Assembly: GCF_000263715.2 (NCBI RefSeq)
Contig: NZ_CM001514.1
Location: 3,289,674 to 3,353,673 of the forward strand
From: Pseudomonas synxantha BG33R
GTDB taxonomy: Bacteria > Pseudomonadota > Gammaproteobacteria > Pseudomonadales > Pseudomonadaceae
Length of the DNA stretch: 64,000 bases
Direction: 5' to 3'
Positions 55,931 to 64,000 of the stretch are shown one piece after another (position 1 is the stretch's first letter; the number at the start of each line of letters is the position of its first letter). The translations under genes were made by a program, and so were the position numbers. The notes under the pieces were generated by a model, which saw only the letters and a program-made list of their open reading frames with translations, ran no database searches and had not been told where the DNA came from.

Positions 55931-56320
55931 TCAGTCCGACACCTGCTCCAGGAAAATCAACTGCAACGGCTCGCTGAGCAAAGCATCCGCCGTGGCGGCA
56001 AAGTGCTGGAAGTACGGCGTGGCAAAATGCTCATCCAGTGCTGCCTGGCTCTTGAATGCCTCGCGCATATAGAACGTGCCGGGTTCATCGCGTCGCTCGA
56101 ACAACACGTAATCCAGATTGCCAGGTTCGGCCCGCGTCGGTTCGATCAGGCTCAGCAAGCCAGTCTTGAGCGCGTGCTCTTGGCCAGGTTTTGCCTTGAG
56201 TACGGCGAGGGATACCAGGGGTTTTGGCATGGCGATGTCTCTATGAGTGGGTGGGTTGGAACAGCCGGCAACAGCGGTGAACATCACGGCATACAGCCAG
56301 GGTTTGATCGGTGTTCTCAT
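55931..56320 (-). CDS. ABM-domain (quinol monooxygenase-like) lipoprotein
   Basis: 129 residues from MRTPIKPWLYAVMFTAVAGC. The N-terminus has a hydrophobic stretch ending in a lipobox-like AVAGC, so a lipoprotein is plausible. The following 95 residues (PLVSLAVLKAKPGQEHALKT, RAEPGNLDYVLFERRDEPGTF, FYMREAFKSQAALDEHFATP) form an antibiotic-biosynthesis-monooxygenase (YgiN-like) ferredoxin fold. An alternative start at 56230 would give the bare cytosolic domain. Ribosome binding sites are weak for both, so the start is uncertain. Confidence 0.78.
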   Translation of the reverse strand: MRTPIKPWLYAVMFTAVAGCSNPPTHRDIAMPKPLVSLAVLKAKPGQEHALKTGLLSLIEPTRAEPGNLDYVLFERRDEPGTFYMREAFKSQAALDEHFATPYFQHFAATADALLSEPLQLIFLEQVSD

Positions 56321-56415
56321 GGGTGTCGCTCGCAATGGATTGAAGCCATCGTTGCCCATTTGGCGACGCAGAAACACTGACTAAATACGCTTACACTTTC
56401 TTCAAAGGCTTGAAA

Positions 56416-56901
56416 ATGCCGCACTCCATCAAGACCCCTTGCGTCGGCCTGTGCTCCACCGTCTACGGTGATCTGGTCTGTCGGGGCTGCAAGCGCTATC
56501 ACCACGAGGTGATCCAGTGGAATGGCTATAACGCCGAGGAAAAACAGGCGGTATGGCTGCGCCTGGAACAGCTACTGGTGCAGGTGATGGCCAGCAAGCT
56601 GGAAGTGTTCGACCCACACTGCCTGCGACAGCAGCTGGAGGCCCGCAAGATTCGCTTTATGCCGCACCAGTCGCCGTATTGCTGGGCATACCAGCTGATC
56701 GCGCGGGGTGCGCGGGTGATTTCCAGGCTGGATGCCTATGGATTGGCATTGCTGCCGGAGTTTCGCGAGCGCCACTTGGCGGATTTGCGCGATGCGATAG
56801 ATCGGGAATTCTTTCTGCTTTCAGAGGCGCATTACGAGCGCTATATCGCCCCGGGTTTCCTCAAGGATGCCTTCGGGCCAGCCCTGATCGCCACACTCTA
56901 A
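56416..56901 (+). CDS. DUF1289 family protein
   Basis: 161 residues from MPHSIKTPCVGLC, with AAAGG seven bases upstream; a TTG two codons earlier is possible. The four cysteines in CVGLC and LVCRGCKR form the DUF1289 metal-binding-like motif (C-x3-C-x8-C-x2-C). The C-terminal 100 residues are an extension absent from the shortest DUF1289 proteins. Function unknown. Confidence 0.85.
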   Translation: MPHSIKTPCVGLCSTVYGDLVCRGCKRYHHEVIQWNGYNAEEKQAVWLRLEQLLVQVMASKLEVFDPHCLRQQLEARKIRFMPHQSPYCWAYQLIARGARVISRLDAYGLALLPEFRERHLADLRDAIDREFFLLSEAHYERYIAPGFLKDAFGPALIATL

Positions 56902-56940
56902 TGTGGGAGCAAGTCGAATCGTCGCACCGCCCCTCCCACA
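56902..56940. repeat. Collapsed copy of the 49472 repeat between convergent stops
   Basis: TGTGGGA is joined directly to the right-arm sequence of the repeat at 49472; 36 bases (GGGAGCAAGTC to CCTCCCACA) match that arm exactly. The element fills the 40 bases between the DUF1289 stop and the E1 stop. Confidence 0.88.
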
Positions 56941-56941
56941 A

Positions 56942-59620
56942 TCAGCAGGTCCAGGGCGCATCCCGTTCTGGCTGCAACCCGTAGAGATGAATCGCGCGCT
57001 GACACACCGCCGGCGCCAAACTCCCCTGCTCCACCAATGCCGTCAACGCTGCCAGCACAATATGGTGCCGATCCACCTCAAAGAAATCACGCAACGCCGC
57101 CCGTGTATCACTGCGCCCAAACCCATCGGTGCCGAGCACGGTGTAGCCCGAATCCACGTACGAGCCAATCATCTGCGGCACTGCCCGCACATAGTCGGAC
57201 ACGGCAATCACCGGTGCGCCTTTGGGCAAACAGTCATGCAAATGACTGACACGCTTGATGCTCTGCGGATGCAGGCGATTCCAGCGCTCCACCTCTCTCG
57301 CTTGCCGCGCCAGTTCACTGAAGCTGGTGACGCTGTACACCGCGCTTTGCACCTGCCAGTCGTCCATCAGCAACTGCGCCGCCGCCAGGGCCTCACGCAC
57401 CAGCGTGCCGGAGCCGAGCAGGCGCACCTGCGCGTCCTGCGTACCCTGCAAGCGATACATGCCCTTGATGATCGCGCCTTCCACGCCTTCCGGCAGGCTG
57501 GGTTGCGCGTAGTTTTCGTTCATCAGCGTCACGTAGTAGAACTCGTCGACATCCTGCTCCAGCATCCGACGCATACCGTGGTCGAGGATCACCGCAAACT
57601 CACCGGCGAACGCTGGATCGTAGGCGCGGCAATTGGGCACGGCGGCGGCAGCAAGGTGGCTGCTGCCGTCCTGATGCTGCAAACCTTCGCCGCCCAGGGT
57701 GGTGCGCCCGGCCGTGGCGCCGAGCAGGAAGCCCCGGGCACGCTGGTCGGCAGCCGCCCAGATCAGGTCGCCCACGCGCTGAAAACCGAACATCGAGTAA
57801 TAGATATAGAAGGGCAACATGCGCAGGCCATGCACCGAGTAACTGGTCGCGGCGGCCACCCAGGAACTGATGGCGCTGGCTTCGCTGATGCCTTCTTCCA
57901 GGATCTGCCCGTCGGTGGCTTCGCGGTAACTGAGGATCGAGCCGATGTCTTCCGGCTCATAGTGCTGGCCGACACTGGAGTAGATGCCAATCTGCTTGAA
58001 CAGGTTGGCCATGCCAAACGTACGCGCCTCGTCGGCAACGATGGGCACGATGCGCGGCCCCAATTGTCCGTCTTTGAGCAAGTGGGTGAGCATACGGACG
58101 AAGGCCATGGTGGTAGACATTTCCTTGCCTTCGGCGGCCGTGGCGAAACCCGCATAACCGCTCATCGACGGCACACTGACACGCGCGGCAAGCTGGCTGC
58201 GGCTGGGCACGTAACCGCCCAGGGCCTTGCGGCGCTGGTGCAGGTAGCGCAATTCCAGGCTGTCATCGGCCGGCTTGAAAAAACTCAAGGACTCGACCTG
58301 CTCATCCGACAGCGGCAATTGGAAGCGATTGCGAAAGGCAATCAGCGCCTGGCGATCAAGCTTCTTCTGTTGGTGAGTGGTCATCTTGCCCTGCCCGGCT
58401 TCGCCCATGCCAAAACCTTTTTTGGTCTGGGCCAGGATCACCGTGGGTTTGCCCTTGGTCCGGCGGGCAGCGTGGTAAGCGGCGTGGATCTTGACCATGT
58501 CATGGCCGCCACGCTTGAGGCGGTCGATCTGCTCATCGCTCAGGCTCTCGACCAGCTTGGCCAGGGATTCACTCTGGCCAAAAAAATGCTCGCGGTTATA
58601 GGCGCCATCCTTGGCGGCGAAGGTTTGGAACTGGCCATCCACGGTCTGCGAAAGGGTTCGGACCAATGAGCCGTCGGCGTCCTTGGCGAGCAACGCATCC
58701 CAGTCCGAGCCCCACACCAGTTTGATCACGTTCCAACCGGCGCCGCTGAACAAGGCCTCCAACTCGTCGATGATGCGCCCATTGCCGCGTACCGGGCCGT
58801 CGAGGCGTTGCAGGTTGCAGTTGACGACCCAGGTCAGGTTATCCAGGCCCTCGCGGGCGGCCAGGGTCAGGGCTGACATGCTTTCCGGTTCGTCCATTTC
58901 GCCGTCGCCGAACACGCCCCATACATGGCGGTCCGAGGTGTCCTGCAAGCTGCGGTGCTGCAGGTAACGCATAAAGCGCGCCTGGAAAATCGAGCTGATG
59001 GGGCCAATGCCCATAGAACCGGTGGGGAACTGCCAGAAGTCGGGCATCAACCATGGATGGGGATAGCTGGACAGCCCGCGAGTGCCCTCCTTCGGCCCAC
59101 CGATTTCTTGGCGGTAGTGGGCCAGATCCTGTTCTGTCAGGCGCCCTTCAAGGTAGGCACGGGCATAAATACCGGGTGCTGAATGGGGCTGGTAGAACAC
59201 CAGGTCACCGCCGGATTGCTCGCTGCGGGCGCGGAAAAAGTGGTTGAAGCCCACTTCGAACAAATCCGCGGCGCTGGCGTAACTGGCGATATGCCCGCCC
59301 AGTTCGCCATACGCCTGATTGGCGCGCACCACCATGAACAGGGCATTCCAGCGCACCAGCGAGGCGAGGCGCTCTTCGGTTGCCAGGTCGCCGGGAAAAG
59401 CCGACTGCTGCTCGACGCTGATGCTGTTGATATACGGTGTGCCGTGGCGGGGTTTCCAGTCGATGCCCGGCGCACCGCCTTCGCGGGCCAGCAGGTCGAG
59501 AATTTCGCGGGCCCGGGCGGGGCCGGCATTGGCCACCAGCGAGGCCAGGGCATCACTCCACTCATCCAGCTCCTGCTGATCCTGCGCCGTGTGATTGACT
59601 GCGTGGGCGAAACCGTTCAT
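56942..59620 (-). CDS. AceE-like homodimeric 2-oxoacid dehydrogenase E1 component (stand-alone paralogue)
   Basis: 892 residues from MNGFAHAVNHTAQDQQELDE, preceded by GGAGG; an open extension of 29 codons upstream is rejected. The thiamine diphosphate motif is FGDGEMDEPES running to VVNCNLQRLDG, and HPWLMPDFWQFPTGSMGIGP is typical of AceE. It would decarboxylate pyruvate or a close 2-oxoacid. No E2 or E3 gene is adjacent, unlike the usual aceEF operon, so it is probably a paralogue, perhaps of the kind used for 2-oxobutyrate (MdeB-like) in pseudomonads. Substrate is uncertain. Confidence 0.88.
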   Translation of the reverse strand: MNGFAHAVNHTAQDQQELDEWSDALASLVANAGPARAREILDLLAREGGAPGIDWKPRHGTPYINSISVEQQSAFPGDLATEERLASLVRWNALFMVVRANQAYGELGGHIASYASAADLFEVGFNHFFRARSEQSGGDLVFYQPHSAPGIYARAYLEGRLTEQDLAHYRQEIGGPKEGTRGLSSYPHPWLMPDFWQFPTGSMGIGPISSIFQARFMRYLQHRSLQDTSDRHVWGVFGDGEMDEPESMSALTLAAREGLDNLTWVVNCNLQRLDGPVRGNGRIIDELEALFSGAGWNVIKLVWGSDWDALLAKDADGSLVRTLSQTVDGQFQTFAAKDGAYNREHFFGQSESLAKLVESLSDEQIDRLKRGGHDMVKIHAAYHAARRTKGKPTVILAQTKKGFGMGEAGQGKMTTHQQKKLDRQALIAFRNRFQLPLSDEQVESLSFFKPADDSLELRYLHQRRKALGGYVPSRSQLAARVSVPSMSGYAGFATAAEGKEMSTTMAFVRMLTHLLKDGQLGPRIVPIVADEARTFGMANLFKQIGIYSSVGQHYEPEDIGSILSYREATDGQILEEGISEASAISSWVAAATSYSVHGLRMLPFYIYYSMFGFQRVGDLIWAAADQRARGFLLGATAGRTTLGGEGLQHQDGSSHLAAAAVPNCRAYDPAFAGEFAVILDHGMRRMLEQDVDEFYYVTLMNENYAQPSLPEGVEGAIIKGMYRLQGTQDAQVRLLGSGTLVREALAAAQLLMDDWQVQSAVYSVTSFSELARQAREVERWNRLHPQSIKRVSHLHDCLPKGAPVIAVSDYVRAVPQMIGSYVDSGYTVLGTDGFGRSDTRAALRDFFEVDRHHIVLAALTALVEQGSLAPAVCQRAIHLYGLQPERDAPWTC

Positions 59621-59810
59621 GGGCACCTCCGGACTTTTTTCCAGTTTATGTCGGTGCTGAAGGATTTTTTGCCTGTTATCAGGCTCACCCAACAGAATTT
59701 TGAGCATAAATCACTGTAGATCGGTTTTATTCCAGCACGTTGTGCTCATGCACCCGCAAACCCGGCAATTGTGTTTAAAATGCCGCCCGCCCGATGACTG
59801 ACGCACAACG

Positions 59811-60731
59811 ATGAACCCAGACGCACTCGCTACCCTTCACGCCCACTTGCTGACCGCCCTGGCTGACGCACCGGTGGAAACCCGGCGCCTGTTCCATGGC
59901 CGCGGCCGTTGCTGGCCGGGCCTGGAACAACTGACGGTGGACTGGCTGCAAGGGGTGGTGTTGGTGGCGCTGTTCAAGGAAACCGAGCACCTGCAAGCCC
60001 TCAAGCAGACGCTGCTGAACATCGACTGGGCGAGCTTTGGCGCGCACACCTTGGCCATGCAACACCGCTACCTGCCGCAAAGCACCACCGAGTGGTTAGT
60101 GGGTGAGGCCATCGATGAGCTGACCATCACCGAGGGCGGCCTGCGGTACCTGATCGACCTGGGTAAAAAGCAGAACAGCGGGCTATTTCTGGACATGCGC
60201 TACGGGCGCAACTGGGTGCGCGAACAGGCCCAAGGCCAGCGCGTGCTGAATTTGTTTGCCTATACCTGCGGTTTTTCGGTGGCCGCCATCGAAGGCGGCG
60301 CCGACCATGTGGTGAACCTGGACATGGCCCGTGGCGCCCTCAGTCGTGGCCGCGACAACCATCGCCTGAACGGGCATGACTTGAGCAAAGTCACCTTTTT
60401 GGGCCACGACTTGTTCAAGTCCTGGGCCAAGGTCACCCACAGCGGCCCTTACGATCTGGTGATCATCGATCCGCCGTCGTTCCAGAAAGGCAGCTTCCTG
60501 CTGACCAAGGACTACCAGCGCGTGCTGCGCCGCCTGCCGGACTTGCTCACCGCCCAAGGTACGGTGCTGGCGTGCATGAACGACCCAGCCTTCGGCGAAG
60601 ATTTCCTGATCGACGGTGTAACCCGCGAGGCACCGGGCCTGCGCTTTGTGCAGCGCCTGGACAACCCGCCGGAATTCCCCGACGTCGATCCGCAAAGTGG
60701 GCTGAAGGCCCTGGTGTTCCGTCAGGGTTGA
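59811..60731 (+). CDS. RlmI-like class I SAM-dependent rRNA methyltransferase
   Basis: 306 residues. SAM motif I is VLNLFAYTCGFSVAAIEGGA, the catalytic motif IV is IIDPPSFQKG, and NSGLFLDMRYGRNWV precedes them, as in RlmI/RlmK-type 23S rRNA cytosine-C5/guanine-N7 methyltransferases. The N-terminal PUA domain of RlmI is not evident, so this is a shorter member. The exact nucleotide modified is not known. Confidence 0.85.
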   Translation: MNPDALATLHAHLLTALADAPVETRRLFHGRGRCWPGLEQLTVDWLQGVVLVALFKETEHLQALKQTLLNIDWASFGAHTLAMQHRYLPQSTTEWLVGEAIDELTITEGGLRYLIDLGKKQNSGLFLDMRYGRNWVREQAQGQRVLNLFAYTCGFSVAAIEGGADHVVNLDMARGALSRGRDNHRLNGHDLSKVTFLGHDLFKSWAKVTHSGPYDLVIIDPPSFQKGSFLLTKDYQRVLRRLPDLLTAQGTVLACMNDPAFGEDFLIDGVTREAPGLRFVQRLDNPPEFPDVDPQSGLKALVFRQG

Positions 60732-60879
60732 TGCCGAATCGTCCTACGCTTGCTACGCTTACGCAGACACCGGGCGGTGAACCTTATCCCCCTCTTCCCG
60801 GTCGATACCTGCATTACCCGGCCAGACTCGACGGCGCTACGTTGTCGGCTGCCCCGTTTGACCTTTTGGAGAACCGCCC

Positions 60880-61596
60880 GTGATATCCACCCTGCATGTA
60901 GCCAGACTCAAAGCCTGGGGCGCCCACGGCTTTACTGCCACCGGTGTGGTACTGGCCTTCCTGGCCACCCTGGCGCTGCTGGAAAACTCCCCCAAGGCAT
61001 GCCTGCTGTGGCTGGGCCTGGCGCTGGTGGTGGATGGCGTCGATGGCTCGCTGGCGCGACGGGTGAATGTCAGCACGGTATTGCCCAGCTTTGACGGCTC
61101 GGTCCTGGACCTGGTGATCGATTACCTCACCTATGTGTTCATCCCCGCACTGTTTATCTACCGCTATATCGACCTGCCGGAATTTACCCACCTGTTTACG
61201 GTGTCGGTGATTCTGGTGTCTTCGCTGTTCTGCTTTTGCAATGTGAACATGAAGAGCAAGGACAACTACTTCGTCGGCTTCCCCGCCGCCTGGAACGTGG
61301 TCGCCCTGTGCGTGTACATCATCCAGCCTGACGCCTGGGTCACCTTGCTGACCGTGATCGGCCTGGCCCTGTTGACCGTGACACCGATGAAGTTTTTGCA
61401 CCCATTCCGGGTCAAGCGCTTCATGCCGATCAATATTGCGGTGACTACGATCTGGTTGCTGTGCAGCTTTTTGATGGTGGTGGACTATCCCAACACCAAC
61501 CCGTGGACGTTTGGCTTGTGGTCGCTGATGTCGGCGTATTTCCTGGGCATTTGCATCTGGCGTACGGCGCTGGAGTGGCTGGGAACCCACAAATAG
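60880..61596 (+). CDS. pcs: Phosphatidylcholine synthase Pcs
   Basis: 238 residues, GTG start with GGAG eight bases upstream. The CDP-alcohol phosphatidyltransferase motif is DGSLAR-x12-G-x3-D-x3-D (FDGSVLDLVID), with the longer x12 spacing typical of bacterial Pcs, followed by YLTYVFIPALFIYRY. About eight membrane helices. The enzyme condenses choline with CDP-diacylglycerol to phosphatidylcholine in one step, so membranes of this organism can contain this lipid when choline is available. Confidence 0.92.
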   Translation: MISTLHVARLKAWGAHGFTATGVVLAFLATLALLENSPKACLLWLGLALVVDGVDGSLARRVNVSTVLPSFDGSVLDLVIDYLTYVFIPALFIYRYIDLPEFTHLFTVSVILVSSLFCFCNVNMKSKDNYFVGFPAAWNVVALCVYIIQPDAWVTLLTVIGLALLTVTPMKFLHPFRVKRFMPINIAVTTIWLLCSFLMVVDYPNTNPWTFGLWSLMSAYFLGICIWRTALEWLGTHK

Positions 61597-61614
61597 CCAA
61601 GCAGACGGGTTTAA

Positions 61615-61643
61615 AAATGTGGGAAGGGCTTGCTCCCACATTT
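61615..61643. repeat. Collapsed hairpin of the GTGGGAG family
   Basis: Perfect 10-bp arms AAATGTGGGA / TCCCACATTT around AGGGCTTGC, between pcs and the TSUP transporter gene. Confidence 0.83.
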
Positions 61644-61713
61644 GGTTCTGCGTGCATTCGGCAGGTAAGATGGCGGCCTTCGCATAGCGCACCTCCAACA
61701 ATAAGCCCTGCCC

Positions 61714-62493
61714 ATGCCCTTCGAACTCAGCGTTGACCTCACCACCCTGGCCATCCTGGCCGTCGTTGCCTTTATCGCCGGTTTTATCGACGCCATCGCC
61801 GGCGGCGGCGGGCTGCTGACCACACCGGCCCTGCTCACCGCCGGGATGCCGCCTCACCTGGTACTGGGCACCAACAAACTCAGCTCCACCTTCGGCTCGG
61901 CCACCGCCAGTTTCACCTTTTACCGGCGCAAGCTGTTCCACCCGCGCCAATGGGTGCACGCCATCGTCGGTACATTGATCGGCGCGCTGACCGGTGCGGT
62001 GGTCGCCCACTACCTGCCCGCCGAAACCCTGAACAAGATGCTGCCGGTGATCGTCTTTGCCTGCGGGGTGTACCTGTTGTTCGGCGGTACGCCAAAGGCG
62101 CCGGTGGATGCCGAAGCACCGATCAAGAAGAAATGGCAGGCCACCCAGGGCTTTGGCCTGGGCTTCTACGACGGCGTGGCCGGGCCTGGCACCGGTGCAT
62201 TCTGGACCGTCAGCACGATGCTGCTGCACCCCATCGACCTGGTGAAGGCCAGCGGCGTCGCGCGCAGCATGAACTTCGTCAGCAACGCGGCGGCGCTGAC
62301 GGTGTTTATCATCAACGGCTCGGTAGACTGGATCGTCGGGCTGGCGATGGGCGTGTCAGTGATGTGTGGCGCGTTCTTTGGCGCACGCAGCGCAATCAGC
62401 GGCGGCGCCAAATTCATTCGCCCGGTGTTTATCACCGTGGTGCTGGGCCTGACCGTACGCCTAGCCTGGCAGCACTGGTTCAGCGTGGCCTAA
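61714..62493 (+). CDS. TSUP family (TauE/SafE, YfcA-like) membrane transporter
   Basis: 259 residues with about eight membrane helices. [22 protein letters not shown] and [20 protein letters not shown] are the duplicated signature of TSUP/TauE permeases; [15 protein letters not shown] is the second-half counterpart. It resembles YfcA and would export or import a small sulphur-containing or organic anion. The last 33 bases overlap the convergent nudC 3' end. Confidence 0.9.
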   Translation: MPFELSVDLTTLAILAVVAFIAGFIDAIAGGGGLLTTPALLTAGMPPHLVLGTNKLSSTFGSATASFTFYRRKLFHPRQWVHAIVGTLIGALTGAVVAHYLPAETLNKMLPVIVFACGVYLLFGGTPKAPVDAEAPIKKKWQATQGFGLGFYDGVAGPGTGAFWTVSTMLLHPIDLVKASGVARSMNFVSNAAALTVFIINGSVDWIVGLAMGVSVMCGAFFGARSAISGGAKFIRPVFITVVLGLTVRLAWQHWFSVA

Positions 62494-63294
62494 GCGGCGG
62501 GCCACGTAAAGGTCGATCAGGTAACGCGCAATCGAACGTGACGCCGGCAACGGCGGCAGTTCGTGGATGTTGAACCACTGCGCATCCTCGATCTCGTCGG
62601 CCTGGGGCACGATGTCGCCACCGGCGTACTCGGCGTGGAAACCCAGCATCATCGAATGGGGGAACGGCCAGCACTGGCTGCCCATGTACTGGATATTCTT
62701 CACTTCTATCTGCACTTCCTCGCGCACTTCGCGGATCAGGCAGTCTTCGGCCGATTCGCCGGGTTCGGCAAAGCCGGCCAAGGTGCTGTAGACCCCTGTG
62801 ACGAAACGTGGCGAGCGCGCCAGCAGGATCTCGTCGCCACGGGTCACCAGCACGATCATGCTCGGCGAAATCCGTGGGTAGCTGCGCAGGTCGCAAGGCG
62901 CGCAGTACATCGCCCGCTCCCGTGGGACCTGAACCATGGCCTGGCCGCAACTGCCGCAGAAGCGATGCTCCCGCGCCCAGGTGCCGATCTGGGCGGCGTA
63001 ACCCAGCACTCTGTAGAGAGTGTGATCACCCTGGAGCATGAAACCGCGCAGCCCCTGCCAACTGCACCCTGGCACATCGGCAGCACTGTCGAGTTCCAGC
63101 AAGTACACCGGTTCACCATCGAGGTGGCCGATGCCGTGTTCAGCGAACACCGGCAGGTCCTGGCGTTTAAGCCACTCCCGAGGGAACAGAGGGCCATTGG
63201 CGTCATGCAAAAAGCCCTCACGGCTGCGGGCGACGGCCCAGCCACCGACGGCGTCGTTATCCAGCAGCGTTGTGGTAATCCAGCCTGGGGTCAT
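62461..63294 (-). CDS. nudC: NAD+ diphosphatase NudC
   Basis: 277 residues from MTPGWITT; a TTG three codons upstream overlaps the preceding stop and is the alternative start. A zinc ribbon (FCGSCG and YCAPC) precedes the Nudix box [20 protein letters not shown] and the NudC-specific [18 protein letters not shown]. The enzyme hydrolyses NADH and removes NAD caps from RNA 5' ends. It follows the crotonase gene closely and is probably co-transcribed with it. Confidence 0.94.
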   Translation of the reverse strand: MTPGWITTTLLDNDAVGGWAVARSREGFLHDANGPLFPREWLKRQDLPVFAEHGIGHLDGEPVYLLELDSAADVPGCSWQGLRGFMLQGDHTLYRVLGYAAQIGTWAREHRFCGSCGQAMVQVPRERAMYCAPCDLRSYPRISPSMIVLVTRGDEILLARSPRFVTGVYSTLAGFAEPGESAEDCLIREVREEVQIEVKNIQYMGSQCWPFPHSMMLGFHAEYAGGDIVPQADEIEDAQWFNIHELPPLPASRSIARYLIDLYVARRLGHAEPVLPG

Positions 63295-63299
63295 ATCAG

Positions 63300-64000
63300 T
63301 CAATCCACGAATTCAGGTTTCTGCTTGCTCATATGGGCCGCGATGGCCACGCGCAAGTCGTTGGATTGCAACATAGCCGAGTTCCAGGTGGCAACGTATT
63401 CCAGGCCGTCATTGACTGTGTGGTCACGCATGTAGCTGATCATGGCTTTGGTGCCGGTCACGGCGATTGGCGACTTGGCGGCGATTTCATGGGCGATTTC
63501 CATAACGCCGGCCAGCAGGCTGTCCTGATCGGCATACACGCGATTGACCAGGCCGAGGCTGCGCGCTTCTTCGGCACCGAACTGGCGACCGGTGTAGGCC
63601 AACTCACGCAACATGCCGTCGCCGATGATGCGCGGCAGGCGTTGCAAAGTGCCTACGTCAGCAGCCATGCCGATGTCGATTTCCTTGATCGAGAACTGCG
63701 CACCTTCGGCCGCGTAGCGCATGTCGCAGGCGCTGATCAGGTCAATGGCCCCGCCAATACAGTAGCCCTGGATCGCCGCGAGTACCGGCTTGCGGCAATG
63801 GTCGACCGCGTTGAACGAGGCTTGCAACTCGAGGATCTTGCGCCGTAACAGGCGCGCATTGCGCCCCACGTCCTTGCTGAACTCGTTGGCTATCGAGGCC
63901 AGCATCATCAAGTCGATACCCGAAGAGAAATGCTTGCCCGCACCACTGAGCACCACGGCGCGCACGGCATCGGTGTCGTCGATCCATTGGAAGATGTCGA
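63300..64000 (-). CDS. Crotonase, dienoyl-CoA isomerase (ECH1)-like (5' truncated)
   Basis: The frame is open to the window edge, so the N-terminus is missing; 233 residues are visible, starting [21 protein letters not shown]. The oxyanion loop [10 protein letters not shown] and the segment [20 protein letters not shown] running to [13 protein letters not shown] match delta(3,5)-delta(2,4)-dienoyl-CoA isomerases, including the aspartate in AADVGT. It would shift double bonds during degradation of odd-position unsaturated fatty acids. It overlaps or nearly overlaps nudC downstream. Confidence 0.88.
   Translation of the reverse strand, partial: DIFQWIDDTDAVRAVVLSGAGKHFSSGIDLMMLASIANEFSKDVGRNARLLRRKILELQASFNAVDHCRKPVLAAIQGYCIGGAIDLISACDMRYAAEGAQFSIKEIDIGMAADVGTLQRLPRIIGDGMLRELAYTGRQFGAEEARSLGLVNRVYADQDSLLAGVMEIAHEIAAKSPIAVTGTKAMISYMRDHTVNDGLEYVATWNSAMLQSNDLRVAIAAHMSKQKPEFVD

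Noticed and set aside
56903..58669. Long open frame (588 codons) antisense to the AceE-like gene
   Set aside because: Overlaps a gene with intact thiamine-binding motifs; no domain and no ribosome binding site.

Overview
The window looks like chromosome of a fluorescent Pseudomonas (P. fluorescens group). This rests on high GC with strong third-position bias, a MexEF-OprN operon with the P. aeruginosa-type adaptor, a class Ia NrdB with the Pseudomonas N-terminal extension, a polyurethanase-like lipase, LpxO, a phosphatidylcholine synthase, and many short GTGGGAG/CTCCCAC palindromic repeats between genes. It is gene-dense; no tRNA, rRNA, CRISPR array, insertion sequence or prophage was seen.

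Region 1 (1-11.2 kb) is the most unusual part. It is one tightly packed plus-strand operon, cut at its 5' end by the window edge: an NAD-dependent reductase of the thioester-reductase type, a class III aminotransferase, a SRPBCC protein, an acyl-CoA dehydrogenase-like protein, an SDR, a membrane fatty acid desaturase, a DUF3050 protein, then a complete HlyD / DHA2-MFS / TolC exporter, followed by a LysR regulator. Together this reads as an uncharacterised pathway that makes and exports a modified (possibly amine-bearing, unsaturated) fatty-acyl metabolite. The product is inference.

Region 2 (11.2-19.4 kb) is mexEF-oprN without an adjacent mexT, preceded by a perfect 17-bp palindrome and flanked by AT-richer orphan genes. 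Region 3 (19.4-24.9 kb) is an AraC-type regulator and an efeU-efeO-efeB-efeM iron-uptake operon behind a Fur-box-like site, closed by a strong terminator.

Region 4 (24.9-40 kb) is mixed: pssA, a TetR regulator with its probable operator, an NTF2-like protein, a PQQ-type sugar dehydrogenase, Ku and LigD (bacterial NHEJ), lpxO, a Wzz-like chain-length regulator, a TIGR03067-like protein, a methyltransferase, an MFS transporter and an RTX lipase.

Region 5 (40-54 kb) holds ybiT (ABC-F), an MFS transporter, a secreted alpha/beta hydrolase, azoR with a divergent LysR gene coupled to an MmcQ/YjbR gene, a DUF1294-uppP pair, a chemoreceptor, pnuC with a NadR-like kinase, ggt and a PatB-type C-S lyase. 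Region 6 (54-64 kb) holds a molbindin, nrdB behind paired NrdR-box-like sites, an ABM monooxygenase-like lipoprotein, a DUF1289 protein, a stand-alone AceE-like E1, an RlmI-like methyltransferase, pcs, a TSUP transporter, nudC and a truncated dienoyl-CoA-isomerase-like crotonase.
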